This document shows positions 38,431 through 48,219 of a DNA stretch of 64,000 bases, piece by piece. Every line of letters starts with the position of its first letter. Within the stretch, counting starts at the first letter, position 1. The DNA is from Paulinella micropora (Eukaryota; Cercozoa; Imbricatea; Euglyphida; Paulinellidae): assembly GCA_019918135.1 (NCBI GenBank), contig WBZZ01005569.1:62001-126000 (forward strand), written 5' to 3'. The notes under the pieces are model-generated. The model saw only the letters and a list, made by a program, of their open reading frames with translations. It did not search any database and was not told the origin of the DNA. Position numbers and translations under genes: made by a program.

Positions 38431-38870
38431 TCATGCATCCACTGCTTGACAAGAAGCAAAAGATAGAGCGTGGAAATATGTTTCCGGCTCAAGTCAGGGG
38501 ATGGAAAGACCCGGAAACATACTGCGCGCTCTAGAGATAGCTTTGCTTTGGTGAAATGATTGCGGAAAGTTTTGAAAAAAAATGGTGGAAATGTTTGAAA
38601 AATTCATGCATCCACTGCTTGACAAGAAGCAAAAGATAGAGCGAGGAAATATGTTTCCGACTCAAGTCAGGCAATGGAAAGACCCGGAAACATACTGCGC
38701 GCTCTAGAGATAGCTTGCTTTGTTGAAATTACTGCGGAAAATTTTGAGTGCAGAAACCATACACGAAAAATTCATGCATGTTGTTCACAAGAAGAAAGCT
38801 ATCCACGGAGCTAAGAATAGCTTTCCGGCTCTTTCCCACACGCAACTTGAGCCGGAATCACATTTCCACA
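38428..38870. repeat. ~173-bp direct repeats with internal inverted repeats
   Basis: Two copies begin at 38428 and 38601 (AATTCATGCATCCACTGCTT); a third, diverged, begins near 38768. Each holds an imperfect inverted pair, GGAAATATGTTTCCGG and CCGGAAACATACTGCG. No gene is seen to 39456 apart from short frames. Confidence 0.75.
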
Positions 38871-39456
38871 GTCTATATTAGACTGCACGCAAAGAAACCT
38901 CTGCCAAAAAATTTGAAAATCATGTCCGACCAACTGCTATAAGCCCAGGAGGGAGAACGTCACAGAAACCGAGTGCCTCGGCAGGAATTTCCAAAAAATT
39001 TGAAGATTATAAGTCGGATGCATGAACTAACTCACTGCAAACATGAAGTGCTTATCCAGGACCCATGTTCTAATCATTTTGCAGTACGTATGAGGTCGTT
39101 AATGGGAAAATTTTCTGCATTATTTTCGTCACAAAACATCGGGCAAAAAAGCTTCCATTTGCATTCCGGCTCTAGTCACGATGTGGAAAGACACGGATAT
39201 ATATTTGCAGCTCATATCTCGCTTTCGCTTGGCTGGGATACCTGCAGAAAGTATGGGTGTTGCTTGCGTTTTTGTATCGGCCGACCCAGAAAACTGCACT
39301 GGCCAGGCTGGCGGCGCGGGAAACATGCCACTTCAACGGTTCCCTCCCTTGCACTTTCAAACAACCCCAGCTCTGTTCACTTTTGAACTGTCTTGCACTT
39401 GAACAGGTGCATCCTAGCGGTTGCAACCTCGTGTGTTCGAGCCCCCGAGCGTTCTG

Positions 39457-40428
39457 ATGCCCCAAAAAAGTAAGCAAGCAGCAACTAGCAACGTTGCTGT
39501 AACGCTGCAGACGATTCGCAAGAACCGTCGTGGGGAGCTGTTTCTCACCATCAACGGTGCTACCGACGATGCGTCCATCAAACCCTTTGCAACTGTCGTC
39601 ATTTCAGACGAAGTGCGCAAAAAGTACGAGCTGGGTAAGCAGGACTTGGACGAATTAGCGCCAGGGCATGTCTACACCTGGAATCCCAAAGGGCTACTCA
39701 ACAAGACTTCCCCCACGCCCTGGAAGGACGGTCTCACGGGGGCCACTGCTCCCAAGCGAGACAGACGGCCGACCTCCTTCTTGAAACCACAGGACCCCGC
39801 AAATCAAAACCCCCCAACCCCCACAAAGAAAAAGAAGGCAGACAAGAAGAAGGACAAGAAGAAAGAAGGGAAGAAGAAAGGTGAAGTCAAAAAGAAGGCA
39901 GCAGCAACAACAACAACGACAGCAACGACGACGACAACAACAACGACAGCAACAACAACAACAACGACAGCAACAACAACAACGACAGCAACAACAGCAA
40001 CGACAACAACAACAACAACGACCACGACGACGACAACGACAACGACAACAACGACCACGACCACGACGACGACAACAACAACAGCAACGACCACGACGAC
40101 GACGACAACAGCGACAACAACAACAACGACCACGACGACAGCAACAACAACGACCACAACCACGACCACGACGACAACAACAACGACCACGGCAACAGCA
40201 ACAACAACAACGACTACAACCACCACGACGGCAACGAAGGCAGAGACAGACAACTTGCCCCCAGTGCCGGCTGGGAAGGTTCGGATTTGGGCGACGAAAA
40301 ACACCTTCCAGTTCTTGTCTGGAAAACCATGGGAGGACTGGTCATCTCTCATACATACATAGACATACAGATGTATACATATACAATGACATCTCTTTCC
40401 TTCTCTCTGTCTCTCTCTCTCTCTGAGA

Positions 40429-40461
<33 letters not shown>

Positions 40462-42189
40462 TCTCTTTCTCTTTCTCTCTCTCTTTCTCTTTATATTATA
40501 TTATATTATATTATATTACATATACATATACATATCTATAACAGCTTGTTATTCCGGCACTTTACGGATGACGGGAAGGTGCGGGAGAGCGCAGTGCTGC
40601 TGAACGTGGAGTTGACGAAGTATTCCAACTTCCATCTCAAGGCTTCCACCCAAATCGAGACTTCGGAGGGAGAGATTTCGCGCTCCGCTCCTGGGTAGAA
40701 CTTCAGTTGCTTGTTGCGTTTTTCAATGAGGTTTTTGTGCAGGATTGCCATCACCTTCCCACCCGACTGGCGCAAGAAGCCCCCCTCGTTAGTAAAGCGA
40801 GGTATCTTGAACTATCATTCGTTTGCTTGGTCCTTTGGTGATTCTATCTTCGTCTGACGATGCAATTGTGTGTATGTGTATGAGGTTCCCAACGCCACAT
40901 CTTGGCTGTGAGAGAGGTGGATACCACCGGAGACGGTAAGGCTAATGCGCTGGAGCTTCAGTTTCTTAATTTTTATTACTTCAATCTTAAGAACTCCCGC
41001 CGTCTACCGAAGTCGACCCTGGATTTTGATACGGCTACGAAGCAGCTTTTTCTCCCTTACGTCGGGAACCCGACTGAACCTCCAATACTGCGCAAGTGGA
41101 AGTCAAAGCAGCTGCTGCTGGCCCAGGCGGACAGGCAGGGGAAGGGCAAGAGAAAGACCCCGCTACCTACGCCAGGCGGCGAGAAGCCCTCCAAGAAGAC
41201 AAAGCTCGGTAATATGTCATGTCTCTTGTGCTTCATCACTGCCTTCCTTGTCTTGAGTTCTCTAGCATGCTGTAAACTTTTGGAATGTTTGCATACAGAA
41301 GAGTCAGAGCAGGAGCAGGAGGAGGAGGAGGAGGAGCAACCGACGAAGCCCAAGCCTCCCAAGAAGAAGACCCCTGGCCCCAAGCCCACCTGTATTACTA
41401 TGGGTCGTCTGTTTTGGCGACATGGATTTTGTTCTGTTCTTGTAGGCCCGGCAAAACAAACGCCCTGCCAGTCCCCTCCGGCGGTCTTTGTCTGTTGTTG
41501 TCTCTTTCTTTCCTTGCATTAACCTAACCCCAAGTCCCTCTTCCATTCTTTGCACTCATATCATATCCATTATGCATCAATAATTTCAGAGCCCCCCCCC
41601 CCCCATATACACATTGTTCAAGTAAGGTTTCTTAAGGAGAGACTGTTAGTTTTTTGCTGTTTTCAAACAGAACGGCGCTGTCCCCAACCAGGATTCACTC
41701 GCCAAGACCCTGGAAGACCACAGGAAAGAAATAACGAAGATGATGGACGAGAGAGAGAAGCGTTGGAACGAAATGATCGTAGAGAAGAAAGAGAAGGAAA
41801 AGGAAGACGTAGTTGAAAGAAAGAAGAAAAAGCAGGAAAAGAAGCAAAAGAAGAAAAAGGAGAAGAAGAAAAAGAAGGAAAATAGAAAGAAGGACACGAG
41901 CGACGAGGAAGATAGTTTCAGTGAGTCAGGGTCTGACAGCAATAGTGAGCGCGACAGTGACAGCTCCAGTGAGTCACAGTCCGATTATGAAAGCAGAAAG
42001 CCTAAAAATAAAAAGAAGAAGAGAAGCAGGAAGAGCAATAGGAAGAAGGAAAGAAGAGGAGTGAAGGCGAAGTATGCACACTTGACCCCCGCCCGCGTCT
42101 TTACGTCCCCGGACGGCACGCCGGTCAGTTCGCCATCGCAATCGAATTGGTTTGAGTTTGCATTAGCGTCGATGGCGCTGCGACACTGA
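39457..42189 (+). CDS. Transposon plus-strand gene of unknown function, probably several exons
   Basis: Coding begins at an ATG at 39457 (MPQKSKQAATSNVAVTLQTI) with a compact domain (GELFLTINGATDDASIKPFA, YELGKQDLDELAPGHVYTWN), then a Lys-rich stretch and a Thr/Ala low-complexity tract encoded by ACA/ACG repeats (39905-40250). Further coding-like blocks at about 40902-41210 (KSTLDFDTATKQLFLPYVG) and 41680-42189 (KMMDEREKRWNEMIVEKKEK, Lys/Glu coiled coil, then a Ser/Asp tract) may be later exons. An intron-like GTAAGG...TTAAG lies at about 40935-40991. The family is not recognised; it could be an accessory DNA-binding protein. Confidence 0.45.
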
Positions 42190-42438
42190 CCGTTTGCTTC
42201 TTTGGCCCTGATTGCAGGTGTTTGCTTGTTGTATGGAATGTTTTGCGCATGTATTCTTTGACATAGTTGTCTTGAGCTGTTTTACATGTGTGTTGCGTGG
42301 TGCGCAGGGCGATAGCTCTGTGGCTAGAAGTCGAATCGAATTCAAATCTCAAAACATTTTTTGTTTTAGACAATTTGGAGAAAGTAAAAAGAAACAGGCA
42401 AAATTAGGCTGGGCGCCATCGAGCGGAACCTTGTGCAG

Positions 42439-43040
42439 ACATGCCCCCATCCCTTCCCCCCCGCCCCCCCCCCCCCCCCACACACACACACACACATCGC
42501 TATGTCACATGTTTTTCCTAAGTGTGGAGGCAAGCAAAGCAATAATAATAATAAATAATAGCTTAGAATTCATCAGCACAGCTTCTCCTTTCTTTGTGAG
42601 CATGGATTCCGTGAAGCTCGTCATCGGACAGCTTTGTCAGTCCTTGCTGTCACCCCCCCCCCCTTTCCCTCCTGTTTCAGTCAGTTTTTCTCAAGTCTGT
42701 TGAAAGGGAAATGATAAATTAAATAGAAAAAAAGCGCAAAACGATTAGTAAGCATTGTAAAAGCAAGGACCAATCATTTAGATCAATGCAATCCGTTCCG
42801 GCAGTACGAAATGATAGAAAAATATGTAAAATACATGGTTTTGGACCGGTTCCGACACACCTCCGGAGGTGAAGTCCAACTGACTTCCGATCAATAAAAA
42901 CATGTTTCAATATCATTTTAATACATTGCTCAATTAGGTAAATGATTTCTATCGATTTCCTGAATGTTGTGAAAATATATGTTTTTGTCATTACAAATTT
43001 AGGAAAAAGTGACCCCCCCACCTTGGCCGATTCCTTTGTT
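42439..43040 (-). repeat. Right terminal inverted repeat of the transposon
   Basis: Reverse complement of 32142-32717 with a few differences, mainly in the G-run and GT-repeat lengths. Its outer end is CCTTTGTT followed by the flanking GCAG. Confidence 0.9.
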
Positions 43041-43056
43041 GCAGAATGATGTTAAT

Positions 43057-43185
43057 ATGGCTGCCTTCTTGATTATGCTTGTTGTTTTTATTATAATTCT
43101 CATAGTCTGGGCAGTTACTTATTTTTCGAGGTTTTCTCCAGTCAGCATTGAGCATTTACAGCCGGCGTGGCAACCGCCCAGCTAG
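43057..43185 (+). CDS. Small membrane ORF, 42 aa, at the transposon's right flank
   Basis: An ATG at 43057, MAAFLIMLVVFIIILIVWAV, a single strong membrane helix, then a short polar tail ending PAWQPPS. It starts 16 bases outside the transposon. It may be an independent small gene or may have belonged to the interrupted membrane-protein gene on the other side. Confidence 0.5.
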   Translation: MAAFLIMLVVFIIILIVWAVTYFSRFSPVSIEHLQPAWQPPS

Positions 43186-43548
43186 TCACGCGCCCTCGGG
43201 GTCGGAGGGGGGCTTTTCCTGGGGCAGCACATAACAGAAGCGGCAGCGGTCCTTGTAGCTGAGGCCTTGGAAGAACAAGCCAACAGAAAAGCCAATGCCG
43301 CCCCAGCGCAGCCAGGACGGCCAGTCGGCCGGCGCCAGGTAAAGGACTGTACTACCTAGGAACAAGTACAAGAGCCAGTGATGCAGGTGGCACCAGACAA
43401 CGCCCGTCTCGTGGCCAGCAGTGCAGCTGCACAGCCGGGCGCGCAGGCTGCATGGTTTATAGCGTTTGCGGTCCAGCGCCGGCAACAGCCTAAAGAAGAG
43501 CAGCCACCAGCACACTGCAGCGCAGACGCCAACACCGAAGGCCTGCAT
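43186..43548 (-). CDS. Small membrane protein, 120 aa
   Basis: I choose the Met at 43548 (MQAFGVGVCAAVCWWLLFFR) because upstream codons are low complexity. Three hydrophobic segments are visible (VCAAVCWWLLFFRLL, WLLYLFLGSTVLYLA, GIGFSVGLFFQGL), plus a Cys-rich loop (CSLRARLCSCTAGHETG). The tail, QEKPPSDPEGA, is polar. Its stop almost touches the stop of the small membrane ORF on the other strand. Function unknown. Confidence 0.6.
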   Translation of the reverse strand: MQAFGVGVCAAVCWWLLFFRLLPALDRKRYKPCSLRARLCSCTAGHETGVVWCHLHHWLLYLFLGSTVLYLAPADWPSWLRWGGIGFSVGLFFQGLSYKDRCRFCYVLPQEKPPSDPEGA

Positions 43549-43765
43549 CTGGAACGGGGCCGGCCACACCCCCCGTGAGACTTGTGAGACCGGAGCGAAG
43601 GAGTTGCGGGGGAGGGGGCAAGGTAGTCTCATGTCGGGTAAGTATGCTTTTATTAAAGACTTGTGTGTGTGTGTGTGTGGTGGGGGGGGGGGGTGGAAAT
43701 CTAGTGCCCAGCCCCCCCGGGTCGGCGACATGACGCACAGACCCTGCGTTGCTTAGCTCCCAGGC

Positions 43766-44668
43766 CTAGGAAGCCACAGAGGCCACGCAGCAGCTCAACC
43801 ACGTCGTCGAGGCTGCAGCTGCTTTCCACCTGCGCACCCTTAAACTTCCCCGGAAGGGCCTGAACCAATCGGCGGTGTTGGGCAGTGCGCTGGAGCGCGC
43901 CGCAAAGTTGGCCGTGGCGCTCAGCGCGTTTGACAAAGCCACCGCGTTCCGAACCCTGTCGGACAAGGGGCTCGACTTGGCAAAGTGCAGCTGCGCCGTA
44001 AACCGGGGCTCAAAGTCGATAAACAGCACTTTGCTGCCGGCGTCCACAACTATGTTGTCTGGCTTGAGGTCACAGTGTATGATGCAGGCCTCGCAAGAGA
44101 TCTCTAGAAATCTTGAGAAGCGGCTGTCGTAACTTTTCTGGAAGGCCGCCGGGTCTGCGGGGTCGCGATAATTCAGCACCGTCTGGCTGCGGCCGCCGGG
44201 CCCCGCCACAAATTCCATGCAGAGCCAGAATGCGTGGCTGCTCTGTGCAGCCACCTGGATGCAGCCCAGGACCCGCGGGGCCAGGCCATGGCTGGCAAAG
44301 AAGTTTTGCAGTTGTATAGCACCTGCTAGGCTGGCCCGCGTCCTGCCAGGGCGAAAGTATTCTGTGTTGCGCTTGAACAGGACGCCAGCGTCCGGCACGG
44401 GCAAGAGACCTTGCCGGGTCTGGCGGGGGCGTACTCGGTGCTTTCCACACACTAGGTGCTTCTCTGCCCGGATTAACAGCAGCGGTGGCTGCTCGGGTAA
44501 CAAGTGCGGCCACACTGCCCTAAGGTGGCAATCCGCACAACCAACTTCGGAGCACAAAAACGGCTCCCAGCGCAGCAGGAATTTAGCCAAGCGGTCCTTG
44601 TTTGGCTGCAGCTCGAAGGGGCTGGGCTTCTTGCATTTATTGCACGTGGTCAGGCGAGGGTCCTGCAT
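43766..44668 (-). CDS. Protein kinase with N-terminal zinc-ribbon-like segment, 300 aa
   Basis: Starts at an ATG at 44668. Cys pairs C9/C12 (CNKCKKP) and C39-C47 (CSEVGCADCHLR) suggest zinc binding. Residues about 140-225 hold a kinase C-lobe: hinge FWLCMEFVAGPGG, catalytic loop IIHCDLKPDNIVVD (residues 196-209, with Asp and Asn present), and metal-binding IDFE in place of the usual DFG. A classic glycine loop and VAIK lysine are not obvious, so the N-lobe is divergent. The C-terminal 60 residues are Ala/Arg-rich and may not be folded. The family could be an atypical kinase acting on host or virion proteins. Confidence 0.7.
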   Translation of the reverse strand: MQDPRLTTCNKCKKPSPFELQPNKDRLAKFLLRWEPFLCSEVGCADCHLRAVWPHLLPEQPPLLLIRAEKHLVCGKHRVRPRQTRQGLLPVPDAGVLFKRNTEYFRPGRTRASLAGAIQLQNFFASHGLAPRVLGCIQVAAQSSHAFWLCMEFVAGPGGRSQTVLNYRDPADPAAFQKSYDSRFSRFLEISCEACIIHCDLKPDNIVVDAGSKVLFIDFEPRFTAQLHFAKSSPLSDRVRNAVALSNALSATANFAARSSALPNTADWFRPFRGSLRVRRWKAAAASTTWLSCCVASVAS

Positions 44669-44750
44669 TGCCTTCTCTTACTTTTTCTAATAGCCCGGCC
44701 GGGCCCGCCCGGGAAGTTCTGGTTGTTTTGGCAGCAAAAACCTTTTTTAT

Positions 44751-45989
44751 TTATCGGTGAGAGACAGCAGAAGAGTGTGGGAGGAGGGCTCCGTATAAGC
44801 GGAAGAGCCAACAGCACATGTTGCCAGATTCCAGAGTCCAAAGCAGCGACGCGCGCCTCTCCCGCCCCACGATAGAAGCTAGCTCCGCCGTGAACACGTC
44901 CTTGGTCAGGGCCTTGTCGCCCGCGTAAAACCTGAGCGACTGCAGCGCCCCCCGGCCGAGGTACAGAGTCACCGCTAGCAGGGAACCGGCACAGGGGTCC
45001 AACGCACGCACGGCCAGGGCCAGAGCGCGCTGGTTGCCGTGCAGCATACCGCAAAAGTCCGCATAGCAGAGCTGGTAGTAAGGCGGAGACGGGAAGTTTT
45101 GCCTGGCGCGGCCGACCAAAAACTGCTCGAGCGAGCAGTTGTGCACGGTCCGGCCTGAACCAGGCAGGGCCCGAAGCATCTCACAGGTTTTGGCACACAG
45201 GTTGGGCACGTCGGCCTGCAGCGGGCAAGGCGTGCCGGTCTGCAACGCGCGGAAGGAGCAGCCCTCAGGGCCATCGAGCAGCAGCACCGAGGCACTTGCC
45301 AGTCGCCGAACCTTAACCAGAGCGGCCAGCTCTGCTGCCAGCCGCTCGTTGCAGGTAGATTTAAAGAGGCGGTCCCTCGCCTGATTGTACATGTCTACCG
45401 ACGTCTGCAACGGTTGCTCGGGGGACGCGACGATCTCTCCTCCTCCTCCTCCAGGGCCTCCTCCCCGCCGCCGGCGCTCGCATCCCGCGCGTGCATCTGC
45501 CTTCACGCGCAGACACTCTTCTAGCAAGGGCACGGGCACGTAGTCGCTCTTGCCGGCGTGCCGGCCACGCCCTGTGTACTTTACCATGGCGTACCAGACC
45601 CCGTCGATTTCGAGGGTGCCCCCGCAGAGCCTGTAGTCGCACGAAGCAAAGCGCGCCCGCCGCAGCCCGCCGTGCAAGATGCTTAGCGAGACGGAGTATC
45701 GCCCGTCGGCCAGCTCAAAGGCAAGCAGAAGCCCCGCGTCCGCCGCCGCAAAGACGCTCGGCGCCCAGCGCACGACGCTCCCGCTCACGACGGCTCCGGG
45801 GGAAGAACGCGAGTCGGCTACAGCGGTTTCGTTGTCGGGATATTCTGTGTCCGCCCAGGTAAGCTCCAGTTCGCCCGTGTCTAGGTCGCGCAGGGTTTCC
45901 ACTGGGAAGCCGCGGTACGTGGGAAAGCAGAGTTGCCCCGTGCTGGCTGCACGGGCATGCACGTTAGTCGTACGCGTTGTTGTAGTCAT
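44751..45989 (-). CDS. Possible SAM-dependent methyltransferase, 412 aa
   Basis: An ATG at 45989 (MTTTTRTTNVHARAASTGQL). Residues about 60-160 form a beta-rich N-terminal region (VVRWAPSVFAAADAGLLLAF, YAMVKYTGRGRHAGKSDYVP); a Gly/Arg linker follows near 170-185. Residues 230-350 look like a Rossmann methyltransferase: SVLLLDGPEGCSFRAL (motif I-like), QADVPNLCAKTCEML (acidic after strand 2), YYQLCYADFCGML (motif IV-like Asp), then SLLAVTLYLGRG. No substrate motif is recognised. This is a fold-level guess. Confidence 0.5.
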   Translation of the reverse strand: MTTTTRTTNVHARAASTGQLCFPTYRGFPVETLRDLDTGELELTWADTEYPDNETAVADSRSSPGAVVSGSVVRWAPSVFAAADAGLLLAFELADGRYSVSLSILHGGLRRARFASCDYRLCGGTLEIDGVWYAMVKYTGRGRHAGKSDYVPVPLLEECLRVKADARAGCERRRRGGGPGGGGGEIVASPEQPLQTSVDMYNQARDRLFKSTCNERLAAELAALVKVRRLASASVLLLDGPEGCSFRALQTGTPCPLQADVPNLCAKTCEMLRALPGSGRTVHNCSLEQFLVGRARQNFPSPPYYQLCYADFCGMLHGNQRALALAVRALDPCAGSLLAVTLYLGRGALQSLRFYAGDKALTKDVFTAELASIVGRERRASLLWTLESGNMCCWLFRLYGALLPHSSAVSHR

Positions 45990-46019
45990 GGCAATTTCTC
46001 TTGTTTTTCTTTTCTTTTT

Positions 46020-46189
46020 GGCTGTGGGGGGAGCCTGGCCTTAAGTCCAAGGCCAGGTTGGGGGGGGGGCGCCCCCCCCCCCCCCCCCGCGCACCTTGGG
46101 GACCTTAAGCCTGGGGGGCTAGGCTAGGGAGAGGGGGGGGGGCGCGTGCATTTGTTTTATAAACACGATTCCTTTCCATTCCGGAGCTT
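46020..46189. terminator. G/C palindromes between divergent genes
   Basis: A long G tract/CGCC/C tract at about 46056-46088, flanked by GGCCTTAAGTCCAAGGCC and CCTTGGGGACCTTAAG, which are related in inverted form. A second G tract with GCGC lies at about 46131-46145. Confidence 0.5.
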
Positions 46190-46271
46190 ATGCGGCAGCG
46201 GCGCGTCACGCCAGCAGCGCCGCCCTGGCATTATCTCGAGTTGAACACGACTGTCGCACCACTATGCGCAC

Positions 46272-47219
46272 TTGTTGGTGGGGCTGGAGGTGAGGTTCGA
46301 CAGGCCTTTGACTGCAGAATCAGTGTCGCAGCTGAACGCTTTTCTGACAGAGTGTGCCTCGCTGGAAAGGCTGAGGCTGGCACGCTGGGACACAGGCTTC
46401 AACCCCGAGCTTCAGCTTACTATACCCAGCAGCACAAAGCAGCTGGACGTGGATCTGGGCAGCCTGCTAGGGCGCGCGGGGCATCCAGTCAACAGCTGGC
46501 TGAGCAGGACTGTGGTGGGGCTGTGTGGATTGCGCGTAGTGGTAAGTCGCAGCTATTGGCTCTACGAGGCCGCGGCCTGGGAGGCGCCCTGGCTGCCATT
46601 AGCAGCTTCCAGCCTGACAAGCTTAGAGCTAACACACCTGCCGTCAGCCCTGGCAGTAGGGGGCGGGCTGACTTTCCCGGCCCTGCGGGAGCTGAGTCTG
46701 AGCGATTGTGACTACGGCACTCTCGGGGATTTGCTGGAGCTGGGTTGGCTCTCGGTAGCTCGTACCCCCAGGCTGACTTCGCTGACCCTGCGAGGCCTGT
46801 CGCGCTTTAGCCTCGAGCAGTGGTCGTCGCTCTTGTGCAACGAGGAGCTAATGTTGCGCCTGACAAGGCTAAGCCTGTCCCTGAGAAGCAGGCCCAGGCT
46901 GTGGGGAAGCGGGAGGAGGGCAACGAGTCCGACGGGCTGCCGCTGCCTGCCCTTGCCGAACTTCAGCCAGCGCGGTGGGCGAGGTCTGCGATTGCTCGAG
47001 CTCCAGGGCTTAACCTTTCGCAATCAGGCCACTGAATGGATCCTGCCTGAAACCCTGTGCGTCCTGCGTTTGGTGCGCTGCCATGTAGTGGGCAATCCCG
47101 TCATTATCCGGTTGCTAGGCGGGGGGGTTCCAGGGAGGCTGGTGATGGAGGGTTGCTCCGGCTTTGACCTGCAAACACGCGCCGGGCAGCAGCAGCAGGG
47201 TAGGAATGAACGGAGCTAG
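46272..47219 (+). CDS. LRR-like protein, about 315 aa, start uncertain
   Basis: The LRR frame opens at 46272 without an ATG; an ATG at 46190 opens a neighbouring frame with a plausible N-terminus (MRQRRVTPAAPPWHYLELNT). The body has irregular LRRs (LERLRLARWDTGFN, SLTSLELTHLPSAL, ALRELSLSDCDYGTLGDLLE, LTSLTLRGLSRFSLEQWSSL, LRLLELQGLTFRN). No F-box is clear. The C-terminus runs into low-complexity Gln and then CT-rich sequence. It is a member of the window's LRR group, diverged. Confidence 0.55.
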   Translation: MLVGLEVRFDRPLTAESVSQLNAFLTECASLERLRLARWDTGFNPELQLTIPSSTKQLDVDLGSLLGRAGHPVNSWLSRTVVGLCGLRVVVSRSYWLYEAAAWEAPWLPLAASSLTSLELTHLPSALAVGGGLTFPALRELSLSDCDYGTLGDLLELGWLSVARTPRLTSLTLRGLSRFSLEQWSSLLCNEELMLRLTRLSLSLRSRPRLWGSGRRATSPTGCRCLPLPNFSQRGGRGLRLLELQGLTFRNQATEWILPETLCVLRLVRCHVVGNPVIIRLLGGGVPGRLVMEGCSGFDLQTRAGQQQQGRNERS

Positions 47220-47406
47220 GGGAGCAGATGCTTTTCCTTTTCTTTGCTCCCCCTTTCCCGCACCCCCGCCCCCCGCCCTCCCTCCCCCCTCTCTCCCCTC
47301 TCTCTCCCCCCCCCCCCTCTTTTCCTCTTTTCCCCCCTCCCCCCTCTCTCTCTCTCTCTCTCACTCTCTCTTTCTCTCGGCAAGGATACTGTGTATAATA
47401 ACAGAG
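47220..47406. other. CT-rich leader
   Basis: About 130 bases of C and CT tracts between the LRR gene and the MYND gene; there is no gene. Confidence 0.5.
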
Positions 47407-48219
47407 ATGGAGGAGGAGATGGTAGAGGCGCCGGCACTGAGCTCAGACGTGGCGGGACATTGCCACGACCCCGGCTGTCTGAGAGAGTTTACCGCGGAAG
47501 AAGCAAACTCTCAGTTGCAAATATGTGCAAGTTGCTGCGCCGCTAGGTACTGTGGTCCTGATTGCCAGGGGCGACATTGGGATAATCACAGGGCGGTGTG
47601 CAGGAGCTCCGGGACAGCCGAAAGTTTCCAGCTGGTGCAGGAAATGCATTTTGCGGACATGATGAGGGGCTTTTTGGAGCGGCGGGCGTACCAAACTCTA
47701 ATAAAAACAGCCACGAAGTCAGCGAGCGGCGGGATAGTGTATGTGCTTCTGGGAGTCCGAGAAGAAGAGAACGGGTACGTGCCGCAGACTTTGCTGGACA
47801 CTTTGCCTGAATGGGGTTGGCTGCGCAAATTGGGGCAAGGCAGGCCCCCGGGGGGGCTGAAACTTGTAGCGAAAACCGTGCCGTACGGGGTAGACTTTAA
47901 GAAATTTAAGCTCCGCCATGTCTTGCAAAACCGCAACTGTTTTTTGCTGGGTGTAGAGGACCCCAGGTTTGGGATGATTGGCAGGATGTCCCTGCTGCTG
48001 GGCTATGAGACAGAGTGCAAGCAGCGGCTTCTACCTCTGAGATGTGCTGTGTGTGGGTATGCGGAGCTTGCGCAGCTGCGGGCTTGCGCGGGGTGTGGTT
48101 GCCACCTGTACTGCGGCGAGAAGTGCCAGGGCGCGCACTGGGCAAACGGGCACAATAACGCCTGCCTTCCCCAGGGGGGGGGGTGGGGGCAAGCGGAAGA
48201 GCAACACACTGCTAAGTGA
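47407..48219 (+). CDS. Protein with two MYND-type zinc fingers, 270 aa
   Basis: An ATG at 47407 (MEEEMVEAPALSSDVAGHCH). The first MYND finger is residues about 19-65 (CHDPGC, ICASCCAARYCGPDCQGRHW, HRAVC). The second is residues about 210-250 (CAVCGYAELAQLRACAGCGC, LYCGEKCQGAHWANGHNNAC). Between them is a conserved-looking region (FLERRAYQTLIKTATKSASG, RFGMIGRMSLLLGYETE). MYND fingers mediate protein-protein contacts, often in transcriptional repressors or SMYD methyltransferases; no SET domain is present here. A run of ten G at 48174-48183 follows the second finger, and a second coding-like frame overlaps from there to 48577. Confidence 0.75.
   Translation: MEEEMVEAPALSSDVAGHCHDPGCLREFTAEEANSQLQICASCCAARYCGPDCQGRHWDNHRAVCRSSGTAESFQLVQEMHFADMMRGFLERRAYQTLIKTATKSASGGIVYVLLGVREEENGYVPQTLLDTLPEWGWLRKLGQGRPPGGLKLVAKTVPYGVDFKKFKLRHVLQNRNCFLLGVEDPRFGMIGRMSLLLGYETECKQRLLPLRCAVCGYAELAQLRACAGCGCHLYCGEKCQGAHWANGHNNACLPQGGGWGQAEEQHTAK

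Larger units (their letters stand above)
32142..43040. mobile_element. 10.9-kb DNA transposon with ~590-bp terminal inverted repeats
   Basis: The outermost bases AACAAAGGAATCGGCCAAGG on the left are exactly inverted at the right end (CCTTGGCCGATTCCTTTGTT, ending at 43040). The four bases GCAG flank both ends (32138-32141 and 43041-43044), a likely target-site duplication. The interior is less GC-rich than its surroundings, has spliceosomal introns, encodes a DDE-type transposase on the minus strand and an unknown gene on the plus strand, and contains tandem repeats. I see no polymerase, capsid or retroviral-type integrase gene. It looks whole and recent, since the two ends are nearly identical. 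It is probably of host (protist) origin. Confidence 0.85.

Noticed and set aside
39804-40352. Val-rich and Leu-rich minus-strand ORFs and a Gln/Arg-rich plus-strand ORF
   Set aside because: Alternate frames of the ACA/ACG repeat tract in the plus-strand gene.
32142-43040. Polinton, LTR element or virophage identity for the large insertion
   Set aside because: No polymerase, integrase of the retroviral type, capsid or protease genes are visible, and the flanking duplication is 4 bp. A DDE-type DNA transposon fits better.
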